Positions 25,236 through 35,209 are shown, numbered from the stretch's first letter. The stretch is 64,000 bases of DNA from Roseibacillus ishigakijimensis (GCF_016595415.1 NZ_JAENIO010000003.1:62001-126000); one strand, 5' to 3'. Notes: generated from the letters alone by a model not told the origin. Made by a program: numbers and translations.

Positions 25236-26741
25236 ATGCTCAGTCTCAACCCCCACTCCGAAGTTCCCGATGTCAACGTGACTCCCCGACCTGATTTTTC
25301 AGGAGAGGGACAGGCGGCACCGCGCGAGCGCGAGGGGGAGGGCAATGCCGAGGCCCTGTGGAGCCAAATCGCCCCCGAATTGCGCACTTTGGTGCGCGAA
25401 AATGTCTTCGACCGTTGGTTCGCCGAGGCCCGCTTGGAAGAGGAAGAAGATGGCACGCGGGTCCTGACCGTGCCAAGCGATACGCATTGCCTGTGGATTG
25501 AAACGAACTACATGCCCGAGCTCTGTGCCGCCCTGGGCACGGTGCTGGACCCCGCTCTGGCCCATCAGGTGCGGGTGCGGTCCGAGTCCGAGGTCTCTCT
25601 GGGAGGCCGAACGGTGGGGCCGGAGGGAGGAGCGTCCCGTGGGAAAGCCGCTCGCGAGGCGGTTTCCCCCCGGGACGGTCTTGGCGAGGAAGAGGATAGC
25701 CTCAAGCGGCTGATCAAGAAGGCACGGCTGAACCCTGACAACACCTTCGAGCGCTTCGTGGTGGGCAGCAGCAACGAGTTTGCGCATGCCGCCTGTTATG
25801 CGGTGGCCCAAGGCAAGGGGCAGGCCTACAATCCGCTCTTTCTCCATGGAGGTTCGGGGATGGGCAAGACCCACCTGGCGCAGGCTTTGGGGCAGGAAAT
25901 CCTGCGCACCAGCCCCAAGACGCGGGTGCAATACCTGACCTGCGAGCAGTTCACCAACGAGTTCATCGATGCGGTGCAAAAGGGGAGTCTCTCCCGCTTC
26001 CGGGCCAATTACCGCAAGGCGGAAGTGCTCATCGTGGATGATATCCAGTTCCTGCGCGGCAAGGAGAAGACCGGAGACGAATTTTTCCACACCTTCAATG
26101 CGCTCTTGGACCTGCAGGCGCAGATCATCCTGACCTCGGACCGGCCGGCTTGCGAGATCCAGAGTCTCGAGCCCCGCCTCATGACGCGGTTCGAGAGTGG
26201 GCTCACGGTGGCCTTGGAGCCGCCTTCCCTGGAGATGCGGGTGGCCATTTTGCAAAAGAAGCTCGAGGAGTGGAAGGCGACCATTCCCCACGACATCCTC
26301 GTCTACATCGCGGAGCGGGTGCGCAGCAGTGTGCGGCGGTTGGAGGGGGCTCTCGTGCGGGTGGCGACCTTCACCTCCCTTGGTAATGGCGATCTTTCAG
26401 TCAGTCGGGTCGACCATCTCCTGCGGGACATTCTGCGCGAGGAGGCCAGCAGCAAGGTCACCATTGATGCCATCCAGCGCAAGGTAGCGGAATACTTTGA
26501 CCTCCGGGTGGCAGATATGACGGGTCGTCGCCGACCGAAGAATATCGCCCACGCCCGCCAGGTGGCCATGTATCTCAGCCGCACCATGACCAAGAATTCT
26601 CTCGTGGAAATCGGGGATGCTTTTGGAGGGCGCGACCATGGCACCATCATTCACGCCGTCAAGAAAGTGAAGGGCTTGATGGAAAGTGAAGAGGAGACCC
26701 GCGAGGCCATCGAACACCTCGCCGCCAGCCTCAATCGCTGA
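25236..26741 (+). CDS. dnaA: Chromosomal replication initiator DnaA
   Basis: A 501-residue AAA+ initiator. Domain I (about 38-110) mediates helicase loading; a Glu/Arg/Gly-rich linker (domain II) runs to about 165; the ATPase has Walker A GGSGMGKT (205-212), Walker B LIVDDIQ (265-271) and the RLMTRFESGL box (about 314-323); domain IV ends with the DNA-binding signature GGRDHGTIIHA (464-474), where the common DHTT has become DHGT. There is an extra roughly 30-residue acidic N-terminal tail. ATG start. dnaN follows after 101 bases. Confidence 0.98.
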   Translation: MLSLNPHSEVPDVNVTPRPDFSGEGQAAPREREGEGNAEALWSQIAPELRTLVRENVFDRWFAEARLEEEEDGTRVLTVPSDTHCLWIETNYMPELCAALGTVLDPALAHQVRVRSESEVSLGGRTVGPEGGASRGKAAREAVSPRDGLGEEEDSLKRLIKKARLNPDNTFERFVVGSSNEFAHAACYAVAQGKGQAYNPLFLHGGSGMGKTHLAQALGQEILRTSPKTRVQYLTCEQFTNEFIDAVQKGSLSRFRANYRKAEVLIVDDIQFLRGKEKTGDEFFHTFNALLDLQAQIILTSDRPACEIQSLEPRLMTRFESGLTVALEPPSLEMRVAILQKKLEEWKATIPHDILVYIAERVRSSVRRLEGALVRVATFTSLGNGDLSVSRVDHLLRDILREEASSKVTIDAIQRKVAEYFDLRVADMTGRRRPKNIAHARQVAMYLSRTMTKNSLVEIGDAFGGRDHGTIIHAVKKVKGLMESEEETREAIEHLAASLNR

Positions 26742-26842
26742 AAAAAGGGCGAAAAGTCACTGCCATCAGGTCATAACCGGATGAAGGGCTTGCAATGCGG
26801 CGGGCTTCTTTGAATCCTTGCGTAGCCTTCGGGCGGACCCTT

Positions 26843-27940
26843 ATGAAGTTTCGTATCGCAAAGGAAGCCTTTCTCGATGGCTTGCAACAAGTCCAGCATG
26901 TTGTGAGCACTCGCACCACGCTGCCCATTCTCTCCAATGTCCTCATCGAGGCCAAGGATAACCAGCTTCGCCTCACCACCACCGACCTCGATGTCGGGGT
27001 CAGTGGCACGGTCGAGGCGGAAGTGCTGAAGGAGGGAGCCACCACCTTGCCTGCCAAGCGGCTCTTGAGCATCATTCGCGAACTTCCCTCTGCGGAAGTG
27101 GAAATCGCCATTGATGGCAAGAATGTGGCCAATATCACCAGTGGTCCCAGCTTCTTCAAAATCATCGGCCTTTCCCACGAGGAGTTCCCTCCGCTGCCTG
27201 ACTTTAACGACGCGCGCGAATACCGCATTCCGCAGATTCTTTTCAAAGAAGGTCTCAAGAAGACCTCTTACGCCATTTCTTCAGACGAGACCCGTTACGT
27301 TCTCAACGGCATCTTCATTTCGTTCAAAGAAGGGCGCATCACCCTGGTGGCGACTGATGGCCGGCGCCTCGCGATGGTGGAGAACGACTTGGAATTCCCT
27401 GCCAGTCACGAGACCGAAATCATTGTCCCGACCAAGGCCATCCAAGAGTTGGGCCGCCTCTCGGGCTTGGAGGGCGAGGTGCTCGTCAAGCTGCAGTCCA
27501 ATCAGATTTCTTTCCAAATTGGCGATAGCATCATCGTCAGCAAACTGATTGAAGGGAACTACCCCAATTACCGACAGGTCATCCCCGGCGAGCGCAAGGA
27601 GCGCCTCGACCTCAATCGCGAGTCTTTCTACGAAACCGTGCGCCGGGTCTCCCTCCTCTCCTCGGAGAAATCCAATTCGGTGAAGCTGGTCTTTGGTCCT
27701 GACAATCTCGATGTGACCGCGAACTCGCCGGAAATCGGGGAGGCAAAGGAGTCCATGCCCATCAAGTATGACGGTCCCACCTTTGCCATTGCCTTCAATC
27801 CCGACTTTTTGATGGCTCCCTTGCGGGCTCTGGAGGAGGACGAGCTTCATCTCGATTTGATTGATGAGATGAGCCCGGGGGTCCTCCGGGCGGCAGGCAA
27901 CTTCCTCTACGTCCTCATGCCCATGCGGGTGACCAACTGA
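26843..27940 (+). CDS. dnaN: DNA polymerase III beta sliding clamp
   Basis: A 365-residue clamp that tethers the polymerase to DNA. It starts MKFRIAKEAFLDGLQQVQHVVS and shows the three-domain clamp pattern with TLPILSNVLIEA, FSGTVEAEV-like strands and the C-terminal YVLMPMRV binding pocket residues. The ATG at 26843 is the standard N-terminus; an ATG 48 bases upstream is in frame but adds an unlikely leader. It ends in a strong terminator. Confidence 0.97.
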   Translation: MKFRIAKEAFLDGLQQVQHVVSTRTTLPILSNVLIEAKDNQLRLTTTDLDVGVSGTVEAEVLKEGATTLPAKRLLSIIRELPSAEVEIAIDGKNVANITSGPSFFKIIGLSHEEFPPLPDFNDAREYRIPQILFKEGLKKTSYAISSDETRYVLNGIFISFKEGRITLVATDGRRLAMVENDLEFPASHETEIIVPTKAIQELGRLSGLEGEVLVKLQSNQISFQIGDSIIVSKLIEGNYPNYRQVIPGERKERLDLNRESFYETVRRVSLLSSEKSNSVKLVFGPDNLDVTANSPEIGEAKESMPIKYDGPTFAIAFNPDFLMAPLRALEEDELHLDLIDEMSPGVLRAAGNFLYVLMPMRVTN

Positions 27941-27972
27941 GGGGGCTGGGCCTCACGATAAGAAACTTCCCG

Positions 27973-28001
27973 GGGCAGCCAGAGATGGCTGCCCTTTTTT
28001 T
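27973..28001 (+). terminator. Intrinsic terminator of dnaN
   Basis: GGGCAGCC, AGAGAT loop, GGCTGCCC, then seven T. It lies 33 bases past the dnaN stop; the last T belongs to the stop codon of the convergent TPR gene. Confidence 0.93.
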
Positions 28002-30361
28002 CAGGGGAGCAGAGCGCGGTATTTCGCGGCCTCGGCTAAGGAGGTGGCATCGCCTTTTTCTTGATAGAGCTCGATAGCCCGCAGCAGGGCGGTGGTGCGG
28101 TGAGAGCCTTTCCCGATGATTTCCGCCACCACCACATAGTGGCCCAAGGCCTCGTCGATGAGCTTCTGGCCGCGGGCAATGTCGCCCAGGGTCAGGCGCA
28201 GGGCGGCATTGAGCTCCCCCTGGGGCTTGAGCTCGAGAGCCGTTTTGGCCACGGTGGTCGCCTCTTCGTATTGGCGCAAGCCGAGCAGGGCTTTGGCCTT
28301 GCGGTGGAGCAGGACGGCCCGCAGGTAGTCACTGTCTTCCGTGGGGAGCAGGATGTCGCAGGCTTGCAACGTCTCGCGGTGATGGCCGAGGACCTCTGCG
28401 GTCCGGGCGTAGGCCTTCCAAACCGCGGTTTTAGTCTCTGCCGGATCCTCCAGGGTCACCGCTTGGGGGAGGTATTGCCACGCTTCTTGATACGCGCCCT
28501 CGGAGGCTTTTTTGGCCCCCAGCCAGGCATAGATGGGGCGGGGGAGCTCGTTGCCGGGGAAGTCCCGTTGCAGTCGGTCGAGCTCGCTTTGCAGGGCTTT
28601 TTCATCCTGCTGGCTGAAATGAATGAGCGCCAGATGAATGGTGGCGTCGCGGCCCACTCCCTGGGGGTTGAGTTCCCGCGCGCGGGTCAGTGCGGGGGTC
28701 GCCTGCTGCCAGTTCTCCCGCTTGTAGTGGGCCCAGCCCAGCACGAAGTGGGAAGCGGCTTGCTCGCGCGGGCTCCGCTGGGGGAATTCGCGCAAGAGCT
28801 TTTCATGAATCTCGATGAGCTTGGCGAAGTCCTCTTTCTCCCGGTAATACTCTGCCATGCCCGAGAGGGCGGGTAGCCGGAAGGCCGGGTCGTCGGTGAG
28901 GGTGAGAAGGCGTTCGTAGTCAGCCATCGCTGCTTCGTGGGCCCCGCTTTGGGTCAGCAGGGAAGCGCGGTGGGCCAGCGCGCGCACCGCATTTTTATCC
29001 TTCGGGTGGTGGTGCAGGAAGTCGGCGAAAGCGTCTCGCGCTTCTGCGAGTTGTCCCGCCTTCATCCGGGCATAGGCCAAGCGGTAGCGCACCTGGGCCA
29101 CGTTGTCGGCGGCCACGCGGGTCAAGTCGAGGGCCTGATAGTGGTGGGCTGCCTCGCGGAATTTCTTTCGGCTGGAGTATTTCTCCGCCAGCATGAGGTG
29201 GACGTTGTCCAGGCGCCCGTCCCCGGAATGGTTTTTGCCATGCTGTTTGAGGAAGTCCTCGCCAGCCTTTAAGAAGCTGTCCTGACCCTTCTGGTATTCC
29301 CGGGTGAGCACGGCATAGGCGGCATCAAAGGCCTGGTTCTTGTTGGTCGAGACTTTGGCCAGCCGTTCGTAGAGCTGATTGGCTTTTTCTCCTTGCCCGA
29401 TCTGCCGGTAGGCCTCGGCGGCCAAGGCCAGGCGCTGGGCCTCTTCGTTCTTGGGCAGTGAGTAGGTCCCCCGCTCGTAAAGCCGGACTACGGTGGGGAA
29501 ATCGGGTTCGTCGTAGGCCCGGGTCATCAGGGTTAGCTGAGCTTTGCCGTGCCATTTGCCCAGCTCCGGAGTGGTGAGGATGCGTTCGAACCAGCCTGCG
29601 GCCTCGCGTTCGCGACCCAGTTCGCGGGCGAGCAAGGCGCTCTGGAGGATGGCGTTGGCGGCGGTGGCCTTGTCGCTGCTGTCCGCCAGCAGGCGATAAT
29701 TGGCGTAGGCCCGCTCCTTGTCGCCGGTTTTGGCGTAGAGTGCGGAGATTGCGGCCCGGGCCTTTTCGCTGTAGGGGGAGCCATCATCAAAGACAACGGC
29801 CCGAAGCGCCTCTTTCAATTCCGCCTGGCGGTCGAGATGCTGCAGGCACAAGGCCCGCTGGTAAAGCGCGAGGTGCCGGGTCTGCGCCTTGCCGGTGACC
29901 TGGGCCAAGCGGGCAAAGATAGGCTCTGCTTCGGCATATTTTTTTGCCTGATAATAAGTGGCTGCCACTTGCTGGGCGGCAGCCTCCACCAGGGGGCTGG
30001 TCAATCCTGAGTTGGCGAGGGCGGTGTAGGTGGCCAGGGCCCGGCCTTGTTGGCCCAGTTTTTCGTAGCAGGAGGCCATGTAGAACTGGGCCTCGGCACT
30101 GTTCGGGTGTTGGGGAAAAGCTTGTCGAAAGCGGTCGAAGGTGCGCAGGGCGCTTTCGTAAGCCACCTGTTGCTCGCCCTTGTTTGGGCTCGCCTTTCCC
30201 TCCGCGTAGGCCAGCTGCCCGGCCTCGAAGAGGTCGCGGGCGGGGTCGGCCTGCAGGGGGGCGGGTTCGTCCGGGGCCGGGGAGGGCTCACCTTCTTGGG
30301 CCATCAGGTCGGTGGACGCCAGGGCGAGGGACAGTAGAGAGAGAAGCGGTTTTTCTAACAT
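28001..30361 (-). CDS. Large periplasmic TPR-repeat protein
   Basis: A 786-residue protein with a signal peptide (MLEKPLLSLLSLALASTDLMAQ) followed by about 18-20 TPR-like helical repeats over nearly its whole length (for example ARDLFEAGQLAYAEGK, PNSAEAQFYMASCYEKLG, LLGLRQYEEATTVAKTALEL). No enzyme domain. It is the last gene of an exbB-exbD-TPR run, 44 bases after exbD, which suggests a scaffold working with the ExbB/ExbD motor in the periplasm. ATG at 30361 was chosen because it begins the signal peptide; a longer in-frame start would add Pro/Arg-rich residues. Confidence 0.82.
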   Translation of the reverse strand: MLEKPLLSLLSLALASTDLMAQEGEPSPAPDEPAPLQADPARDLFEAGQLAYAEGKASPNKGEQQVAYESALRTFDRFRQAFPQHPNSAEAQFYMASCYEKLGQQGRALATYTALANSGLTSPLVEAAAQQVAATYYQAKKYAEAEPIFARLAQVTGKAQTRHLALYQRALCLQHLDRQAELKEALRAVVFDDGSPYSEKARAAISALYAKTGDKERAYANYRLLADSSDKATAANAILQSALLARELGREREAAGWFERILTTPELGKWHGKAQLTLMTRAYDEPDFPTVVRLYERGTYSLPKNEEAQRLALAAEAYRQIGQGEKANQLYERLAKVSTNKNQAFDAAYAVLTREYQKGQDSFLKAGEDFLKQHGKNHSGDGRLDNVHLMLAEKYSSRKKFREAAHHYQALDLTRVAADNVAQVRYRLAYARMKAGQLAEARDAFADFLHHHPKDKNAVRALAHRASLLTQSGAHEAAMADYERLLTLTDDPAFRLPALSGMAEYYREKEDFAKLIEIHEKLLREFPQRSPREQAASHFVLGWAHYKRENWQQATPALTRARELNPQGVGRDATIHLALIHFSQQDEKALQSELDRLQRDFPGNELPRPIYAWLGAKKASEGAYQEAWQYLPQAVTLEDPAETKTAVWKAYARTAEVLGHHRETLQACDILLPTEDSDYLRAVLLHRKAKALLGLRQYEEATTVAKTALELKPQGELNAALRLTLGDIARGQKLIDEALGHYVVVAEIIGKGSHRTTALLRAIELYQEKGDATSLAEAAKYRALLP

Positions 30362-30405
30362 TTTAGAAAACGGGGATTGAGGTGGTGGGTGGAGTTTCCG
30401 GGAGC

Positions 30406-30828
30406 TCAACTGGCTCCGCCGGAGGTCTGGGTGGCGAAGGAAACATTCCACACCCCGGCGCGGGTGCAAATGTCCATCACCCGCACGATGTCTTGGAAGG
30501 GGGTGTTGGCGTCCCCCCGCACTCGCACGGGCTGGTTGCGCTCCACCCGGGTGATGGCGGAGAGTTTGTCAAAAAGGGCCTCGGCGGTAATGGGGTCGCC
30601 GTTGACGTAGGTCGAGCCATCGGCCCGCACGTTGATGATGATTTCCAGATAGGTGCGGTTTTCCCGCTCTTTGCTATCGGTGGAGGAGGGGACGGAGACC
30701 TTCAGGTCCAGCTCGGAGCGCGAAAATTGCCAGGTGACGATGAAGAAGATCAGGAGCAGAAAGACGATGTCAATCATGGGGGCGAGCTGAAAGCCCGCCG
30801 GTTGTGGCTCGGGACGTTTGAATTTCAC
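30406..30828 (-). CDS. ExbD/TolR-family proton-channel subunit
   Basis: A 140-residue biopolymer-transport protein with a short cytoplasmic start, one membrane helix carrying the protonatable Asp (APMIDIVFLLLIFFIVTW, Asp at 20) and a periplasmic domain. It would form the ion-driven motor with the upstream ExbB homologue. GTG start. 23 bases after exbB. Confidence 0.9.
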   Translation of the reverse strand: MKFKRPEPQPAGFQLAPMIDIVFLLLIFFIVTWQFSRSELDLKVSVPSSTDSKERENRTYLEIIINVRADGSTYVNGDPITAEALFDKLSAITRVERNQPVRVRGDANTPFQDIVRVMDICTRAGVWNVSFATQTSGGAS

Positions 30829-30851
30829 AGCAAGAGGGAAAGGGGGGCTGA

Positions 30852-31682
30852 CTATTCCTGCGGCATCACCACATCCTGAGGGCCATACATTTCACCCGAG
30901 ACCAGTCCGGGGGCATTGGCCGGCTGGGGGGCCGCTTGGATGGGCGGGCGCGGGGCCTTCGCTTGGGAGATGAGGAGGTTGATCAGGTGGGTGGAGGCGG
31001 CCTCGAACTCGGAGAGGAGGCGGTTGACCCGCCCCTTGAAAAAGGAGTGGAAAACCATCGCGGTGATGCCGATGACCAAGCCGCTGGCAGTGGTCACGAG
31101 TGCCTCCGAGACGCCATTGGCCAAGAGCATGGGAAGATTGCCCACCGATCCCTGGGAGATGAGCATGAAGGATTTGATCATGCCGATGACGGTGCCCAAC
31201 AGTCCCAACATGGGGGCGATGGCTCCGATGTCACCCAGCCAGTTGATGCGTTGGGCCAGGATGCTGGCCTGGCGGGAGCCCTCGGTCTCGGCCACATCCC
31301 GCACCTCGGTGGTGGTCGCCCCCGGGTTTTCGGTCACGAACTGTAGGGTCCGCGAGGTCAGCCGGGCCACCATCTCCGAGCGACGATGGCTGTAGGAGAG
31401 CAGGCCCATGAAATCCTTTTTGCGCAGCATCCCGTCGGCCGCATTCATGAAGCGGTTGGTGACGACTGCGGCCCGCCGAATGGTCAGGGTGTAGAGCGCA
31501 ATTAGGATCAGGGCGAGCAGGGCCATCAGAGCCAGGGGAATCATCATCACCCCGCCCTGACCGAGGATTTCAATCAAAGGCATGGGGGGAAGTGATTCTG
31601 GCGGCGCTGCGGGCCCGGCCTCTGTCTCTTGGGCGATGGCAAGTCCGCTGGACAGAATCAGAAACAAAAAAGGGAGTCTCAT
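30852..31682 (-). CDS. MotA/TolQ/ExbB-family proton-channel protein
   Basis: A 276-residue protein with a signal-peptide-like N-terminal helix and three further membrane segments. The family core is visible: EGSRQASILAQRINWLGDIGAIAPMLGLLGTVIGM and VSEALVTTASGLVIGITAM, with the conserved GLLGTV turn and the Thr-rich last helix. The C-terminus is a Pro/Ala-rich tail. ATG start. First gene of the exbB-exbD-TPR unit; no TonB or TolA gene is nearby, so the energised partner is unknown. Confidence 0.92.
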   Translation of the reverse strand: MRLPFLFLILSSGLAIAQETEAGPAAPPESLPPMPLIEILGQGGVMMIPLALMALLALILIALYTLTIRRAAVVTNRFMNAADGMLRKKDFMGLLSYSHRRSEMVARLTSRTLQFVTENPGATTTEVRDVAETEGSRQASILAQRINWLGDIGAIAPMLGLLGTVIGMIKSFMLISQGSVGNLPMLLANGVSEALVTTASGLVIGITAMVFHSFFKGRVNRLLSEFEAASTHLINLLISQAKAPRPPIQAAPQPANAPGLVSGEMYGPQDVVMPQE

Positions 31683-31700
31683 AAGGGGTGAATGGCGGTA

Positions 31701-31728
31701 AGAGTAGCAGTTCTCCTCCCGTCCGCAA
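31701..31728 (-). promoter_or_regulatory. Promoter of the exbB operon
   Basis: Minus strand: TTGCGG (31728-31723), 16-bp spacer, TACTCT (31706-31701), 18 bases to the ATG at 31682. Confidence 0.45.
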
Positions 31729-31841
31729 GAGCGGTCCGTGCCGCCATCTGCACGCCGCTAGCGTGTGCGCGGGGGAGATTTGTTTGGCAAAGTCGCTTTT
31801 TCAGCACCGCTCGGGGCAGTTGATGGGGACAGGGCGGAGTC

Positions 31842-31870
31842 TTGACTGGTCGCCGGGTAAAGCCAAGAAT
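31842..31870 (+). promoter_or_regulatory. Leaderless promoter of the LprI-like gene
   Basis: TTGACT (31842-31847), 17-bp spacer, AAGAAT (31865-31870), 6 bases to the GTG at 31877. It decides the start of this gene. Confidence 0.65.
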
Positions 31871-31876
31871 GCGAGA

Positions 31877-32962
31877 GTGATTCCCCAACTTTCCCAACCA
31901 GTTTTTCAACCGCTCGCCCCTTTGCTGGCGGTGGGTTTGTTCTCCCTCCCGCTCCCACTTTCCGCTCAACAGATCGTGGCTGGCAATGAGCGGGCGGCCT
32001 CCTCGGCAGAAGCGGAGCGCCGCGTCATGGAAGCTACCCTGGCGGAGATCCTCGCCCTGGTGGGAGAGGATAGTGAACGGGGGCGGCTTTTTCTCACTGC
32101 GCAGAATGAGTGGGTGCAATACGTGAAAGAGCAGGCCAAGGCCGATGCCGACGGGGTCAGTGGCGAGGCCCGCTACCCCCAAGCCTATTTCCAAACCATG
32201 CGGGAGCTGACCCGCTACCGCACCCGGGCCTTGGAAGGATGTCTTTCCCGCTTGCAAGCCGAGCAAGTGGGCGCGCGTGGTCTGGCCTCGGGCGAGAGCC
32301 GTCTCGCCGATCAGGGGGACAACAACTCGGTTCGCGACTGGAAGAAAGAAGTGGGCGATGAGGAGAGCGCCGAGGCCATGATCTTCTACCAGGCGGAGGT
32401 CGAAAATGTGCCGGGCATCCTTGCCGGACAGTGGCGGGGGGAGGAATTGTGGCGGGGAGTCTTCCTCGCTGACCGGGGAGATGCCATGGTCTTCTACGGG
32501 GGAAAGATGGAGCGCGGCGGTGTGGTTTTCGAAGCCTGGCAGGAAGGTTCCCGCGTCGGTCGTGGCTTTGTGCGCGAAGAGGACGGCGATCTGCGGGGAC
32601 GGTTTTTCGACGAACGGCGACGGGAATCGCCCGTCATTCTGCGCCGTCTGGAGCCCTCCAATCCCGTGGCCCATGAGGTCGCGCTGACCCCATACACCGG
32701 TCTCCTCGGGACGGAAGAATTGGCCGTGGCCCTGGAGTGGCACCACACCCGCTTCGTGCGCGGTGAGGCCGCCGGGCGTCGCGTGCAGGGGTTCAACTAT
32801 TCCCAAGGCAAACTTTACCTTGCGGAATTTGCCGGAGAAGGGGAAGGCCCGATCGTGGCCCTCTGGAGTCTGGAAAAAGATGCCGGAGCCAGTGGAACTC
32901 GTTGGACCGGCACTCGCAAAGCGATCGGCGGTCCCGTCGGAAAAGTGGATTTCGGGCGCTAA
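31877..32962 (+). CDS. Exported protein with LprI/DUF1311-like domain
   Basis: About 361 residues with a signal peptide (VIPQLSQPVFQPLAPLLAVG..., cut near LSAQQ). The N-terminal half has the LprI/DUF1311 pattern: a helix-rich stretch with QNEWVQYVKEQAKADADG, then YPQAYFQTMRELTRYRTRALEG, related to lysozyme-inhibitor LprI. The C-terminal half is a beta-rich domain of repeated short strands (GQWRGEELWRGVFL, LRGRFFDERRRESPV), unrecognised. The GTG at 31877 is chosen because the promoter ends 6 bases before it and the signal peptide starts there; the frame is open further upstream. Function as an envelope protein is inferred. Confidence 0.65.
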   Translation: MIPQLSQPVFQPLAPLLAVGLFSLPLPLSAQQIVAGNERAASSAEAERRVMEATLAEILALVGEDSERGRLFLTAQNEWVQYVKEQAKADADGVSGEARYPQAYFQTMRELTRYRTRALEGCLSRLQAEQVGARGLASGESRLADQGDNNSVRDWKKEVGDEESAEAMIFYQAEVENVPGILAGQWRGEELWRGVFLADRGDAMVFYGGKMERGGVVFEAWQEGSRVGRGFVREEDGDLRGRFFDERRRESPVILRRLEPSNPVAHEVALTPYTGLLGTEELAVALEWHHTRFVRGEAAGRRVQGFNYSQGKLYLAEFAGEGEGPIVALWSLEKDAGASGTRWTGTRKAIGGPVGKVDFGR

Positions 32963-33071
32963 ATTGATTTTTATAAACCCGCCAGCAGAGGTTCGTGGCA
33001 AAGTTGTTTCTAAAATCGCTAATTATCCGCTTGCAGGATGGGTCACTTTTCGGCACTTGCGGAACCGCGAT

Positions 33072-33665
33072 ATGGATTTTCCCACGGACGGATTCGAAGG
33101 TTTGGTTTTTGATTTGGATGGAACGTTGATTGATTCAATGCCGGCTCACTTCGAGTCTTGGTGCGAGGCTCTCAATCAAGTTGGAGCCGCCGGGATATTT
33201 GGCGAAGATGTTTTTTATGCCATGGGCGGTCGTCCTACCAAGGACATCGTGGTGCAGCTCAATGCCGAGAATAATCTCAAGCTGGATCCCGATACCGTGG
33301 CTTTTGCCAAAAAGAAGGCTTTTCTCTCCCGTCTCGACCAGGTGACCGTGATTGATGAAGTCGTCGATTACGCCCGTTCTTGGCGGGGCAAGGTCCCCAT
33401 GGCCATCGCCACCGGCGGCTCCCGCATGGTGGTGGAGAAGACTCTGCAAGTGTTGGAACTCTCCGATCTTTTCGACGAAGTGGTCACTGCTGACGATGTC
33501 AAAGTGGGCAAGCCCGATCCCGAGGTTTTCCTGCAGGCCGCCGAGCGCATCGGAGTGGAGCCCACCAAATGCGTGGCCTTTGAAGACGCTGCGCCGGGAA
33601 TCATGGCCGCCCAATTGGCAGGCATGCAAGTGGTTGCGGTTCCCGCTCCCGTGCATGTGGTCTAA
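33072..33665 (+). CDS. HAD-superfamily phosphatase (beta-phosphoglucomutase-like)
   Basis: A 197-residue HAD hydrolase, subfamily IA. Motif I FDLDGTLIDS with nucleophile D14 and acid D16; a small helical cap with MGGRPTKDIV; motif II ATGGSRMVV; motif III Lys in VKVGKPDPEVF; motif IV FEDAAPGIMAA. It may be a sugar-phosphate phosphatase or mutase. ATG chosen as the first start fitting the family; the preceding gene ends 109 bases before. guaB follows after 59 bases but has its own promoter. Confidence 0.85.
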   Translation: MDFPTDGFEGLVFDLDGTLIDSMPAHFESWCEALNQVGAAGIFGEDVFYAMGGRPTKDIVVQLNAENNLKLDPDTVAFAKKKAFLSRLDQVTVIDEVVDYARSWRGKVPMAIATGGSRMVVEKTLQVLELSDLFDEVVTADDVKVGKPDPEVFLQAAERIGVEPTKCVAFEDAAPGIMAAQLAGMQVVAVPAPVHVV

Positions 33666-33690
33666 ATGGCAAATTGTCCTCAATTCGGGC

Positions 33691-33719
33691 TTGAACATCG
33701 GCGCTGAGTCCCCTTCATT
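33691..33719 (+). promoter_or_regulatory. Leaderless promoter of guaB
   Basis: TTGAAC (33691-33696), 17-bp spacer, TTCATT (33714-33719), 5 bases to the ATG at 33725. Confidence 0.6.
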
Positions 33720-33724
33720 CGCCC

Positions 33725-35182
33725 ATGGCAGAGCCCATCCTAGGCCTTTCTTTCGACGACGTTCTCTTGGTCCCGCAGCGAAGCAGCGTGCTTCCCAATC
33801 TGGTGTCCTTGAGCAGTTCCCTGACTCCTGATATCGAACTCACTTCGCCGGTCGTTTCCGCCGCGATGGATACGGTCTCGGAGTCCGAACTCGCCATTGC
33901 CCTCGCCCGCGAGGGTGGAATCGGCGTGATCCACCGCGCTTGCCCCATTGGTGAACAGGCGGCGATGGTTTCCCGGGTCAAGCGCTCGGAAAATGCGGTC
34001 ATTCACAAGCCGGAGATCGTGACTAAGGAGATGACTCTCGGTCAAGTCCGCGATTTGGTGGAAGAACGCGGGTTCTCCGGTTTCCCCGTGGTCAATGCGG
34101 AAGGCATTCTGGAGGGCATGGTGACCGGGCGTGACCTGCGTTATTTCGATGGGGAGAATGAGACCGTGGCCGAGGTGATGACGCCGCGCGAGCGTCTCAT
34201 CACCGGTCGTCCCGATACCAGCATGGAGGAGGCTCGCCGTATCCTTTACGAAAACCGCATCGAAAAACTCCCTCTGATTGATGATTCCGGCAAGTTGGTT
34301 GGTCTCATCACGGGAGCGGACATCGAAAAGCGCATCACCTACACCAGCGCGGCCAAGGACCCCGATGGCCGTCTTCGCTGCGGGGCTGCCGTTGGCGTAG
34401 GACCCGACTTCCGGGACCGGGGCCAGGCGCTCATCGAGGCTGGTGCCGATGCTCTCTTCATCGATGCCGCCACGGGCCACACCGACCGGGTGATGGAAGT
34501 GGTGAGCGAATTGCGGGCTATGGGAAATCTCCCCGTGGTGGCGGGTAATGTGGTCACCGCGCAAGGTGCCCGTGACCTGATCGAGGCCGGTGCCAGCGCC
34601 ATCAAGGTGGGAGTGGGGCCGGGCTCCATCTGCACCACCCGGGTTATCGCGGGTGTGGGCATGCCCCAGTTCACCGCCATTCGTAATGTCGCCGAGGTCG
34701 CGCGCGAGGCCGGTGTGCGCGTCATCGCCGATGGCGGCATCCGTTACTCCGGTGATGTTGTCAAAGCAATCGCGGCGGGAGCCGACCTCGTGATGCTCGG
34801 CTCTCTCCTGGCCGGCACGCGCGAGAGTCCCGGCAAGACCGTTCACTATCAGGGCCGTCGCTTCAAAACCTACCGGGGAATGGGCTCTCTGGGCGCCATG
34901 AAGAAGGGCTCCGGCGATCGCTACAGCCAGAATAGCAGTGGCAAGTTGGTCGCGGAAGGCGTGGAAGGCCGGGTGGCCTACAAGGGCCCCTTGGCCGATG
35001 TCCTATTCCAGCTCATGGGCGGCTTGCGTTCCGGCATGGGTTATGTCGGTGCCAGCTCGCTGGCGGAGCTGCGTGAGTTTGCCGAATTCGTCCGCATCAC
35101 CCCGGGCGGTCTCCGCGAGAGCCATGCCCACGATGTCACCATCACTGAAGAACCGACCAACTATCAGCCCATCGGAAGCTGA
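33725..35182 (+). CDS. guaB: IMP dehydrogenase
   Basis: A 485-residue NAD-dependent enzyme converting IMP to XMP, the committed step of GMP synthesis. The TIM barrel starts [14 protein letters not shown]; two CBS domains occupy about residues 92-205; the catalytic loop [13 protein letters not shown] holds C303; the flap region [15 protein letters not shown] is present. Length is normal. ATG start. guaA follows after 27 bases, forming the common guaBA operon. Confidence 0.98.
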   Translation: MAEPILGLSFDDVLLVPQRSSVLPNLVSLSSSLTPDIELTSPVVSAAMDTVSESELAIALAREGGIGVIHRACPIGEQAAMVSRVKRSENAVIHKPEIVTKEMTLGQVRDLVEERGFSGFPVVNAEGILEGMVTGRDLRYFDGENETVAEVMTPRERLITGRPDTSMEEARRILYENRIEKLPLIDDSGKLVGLITGADIEKRITYTSAAKDPDGRLRCGAAVGVGPDFRDRGQALIEAGADALFIDAATGHTDRVMEVVSELRAMGNLPVVAGNVVTAQGARDLIEAGASAIKVGVGPGSICTTRVIAGVGMPQFTAIRNVAEVAREAGVRVIADGGIRYSGDVVKAIAAGADLVMLGSLLAGTRESPGKTVHYQGRRFKTYRGMGSLGAMKKGSGDRYSQNSSGKLVAEGVEGRVAYKGPLADVLFQLMGGLRSGMGYVGASSLAELREFAEFVRITPGGLRESHAHDVTITEEPTNYQPIGS

Positions 35183-35209
35183 CCCAACCAATCTCAAACT
35201 GAATTTTTC

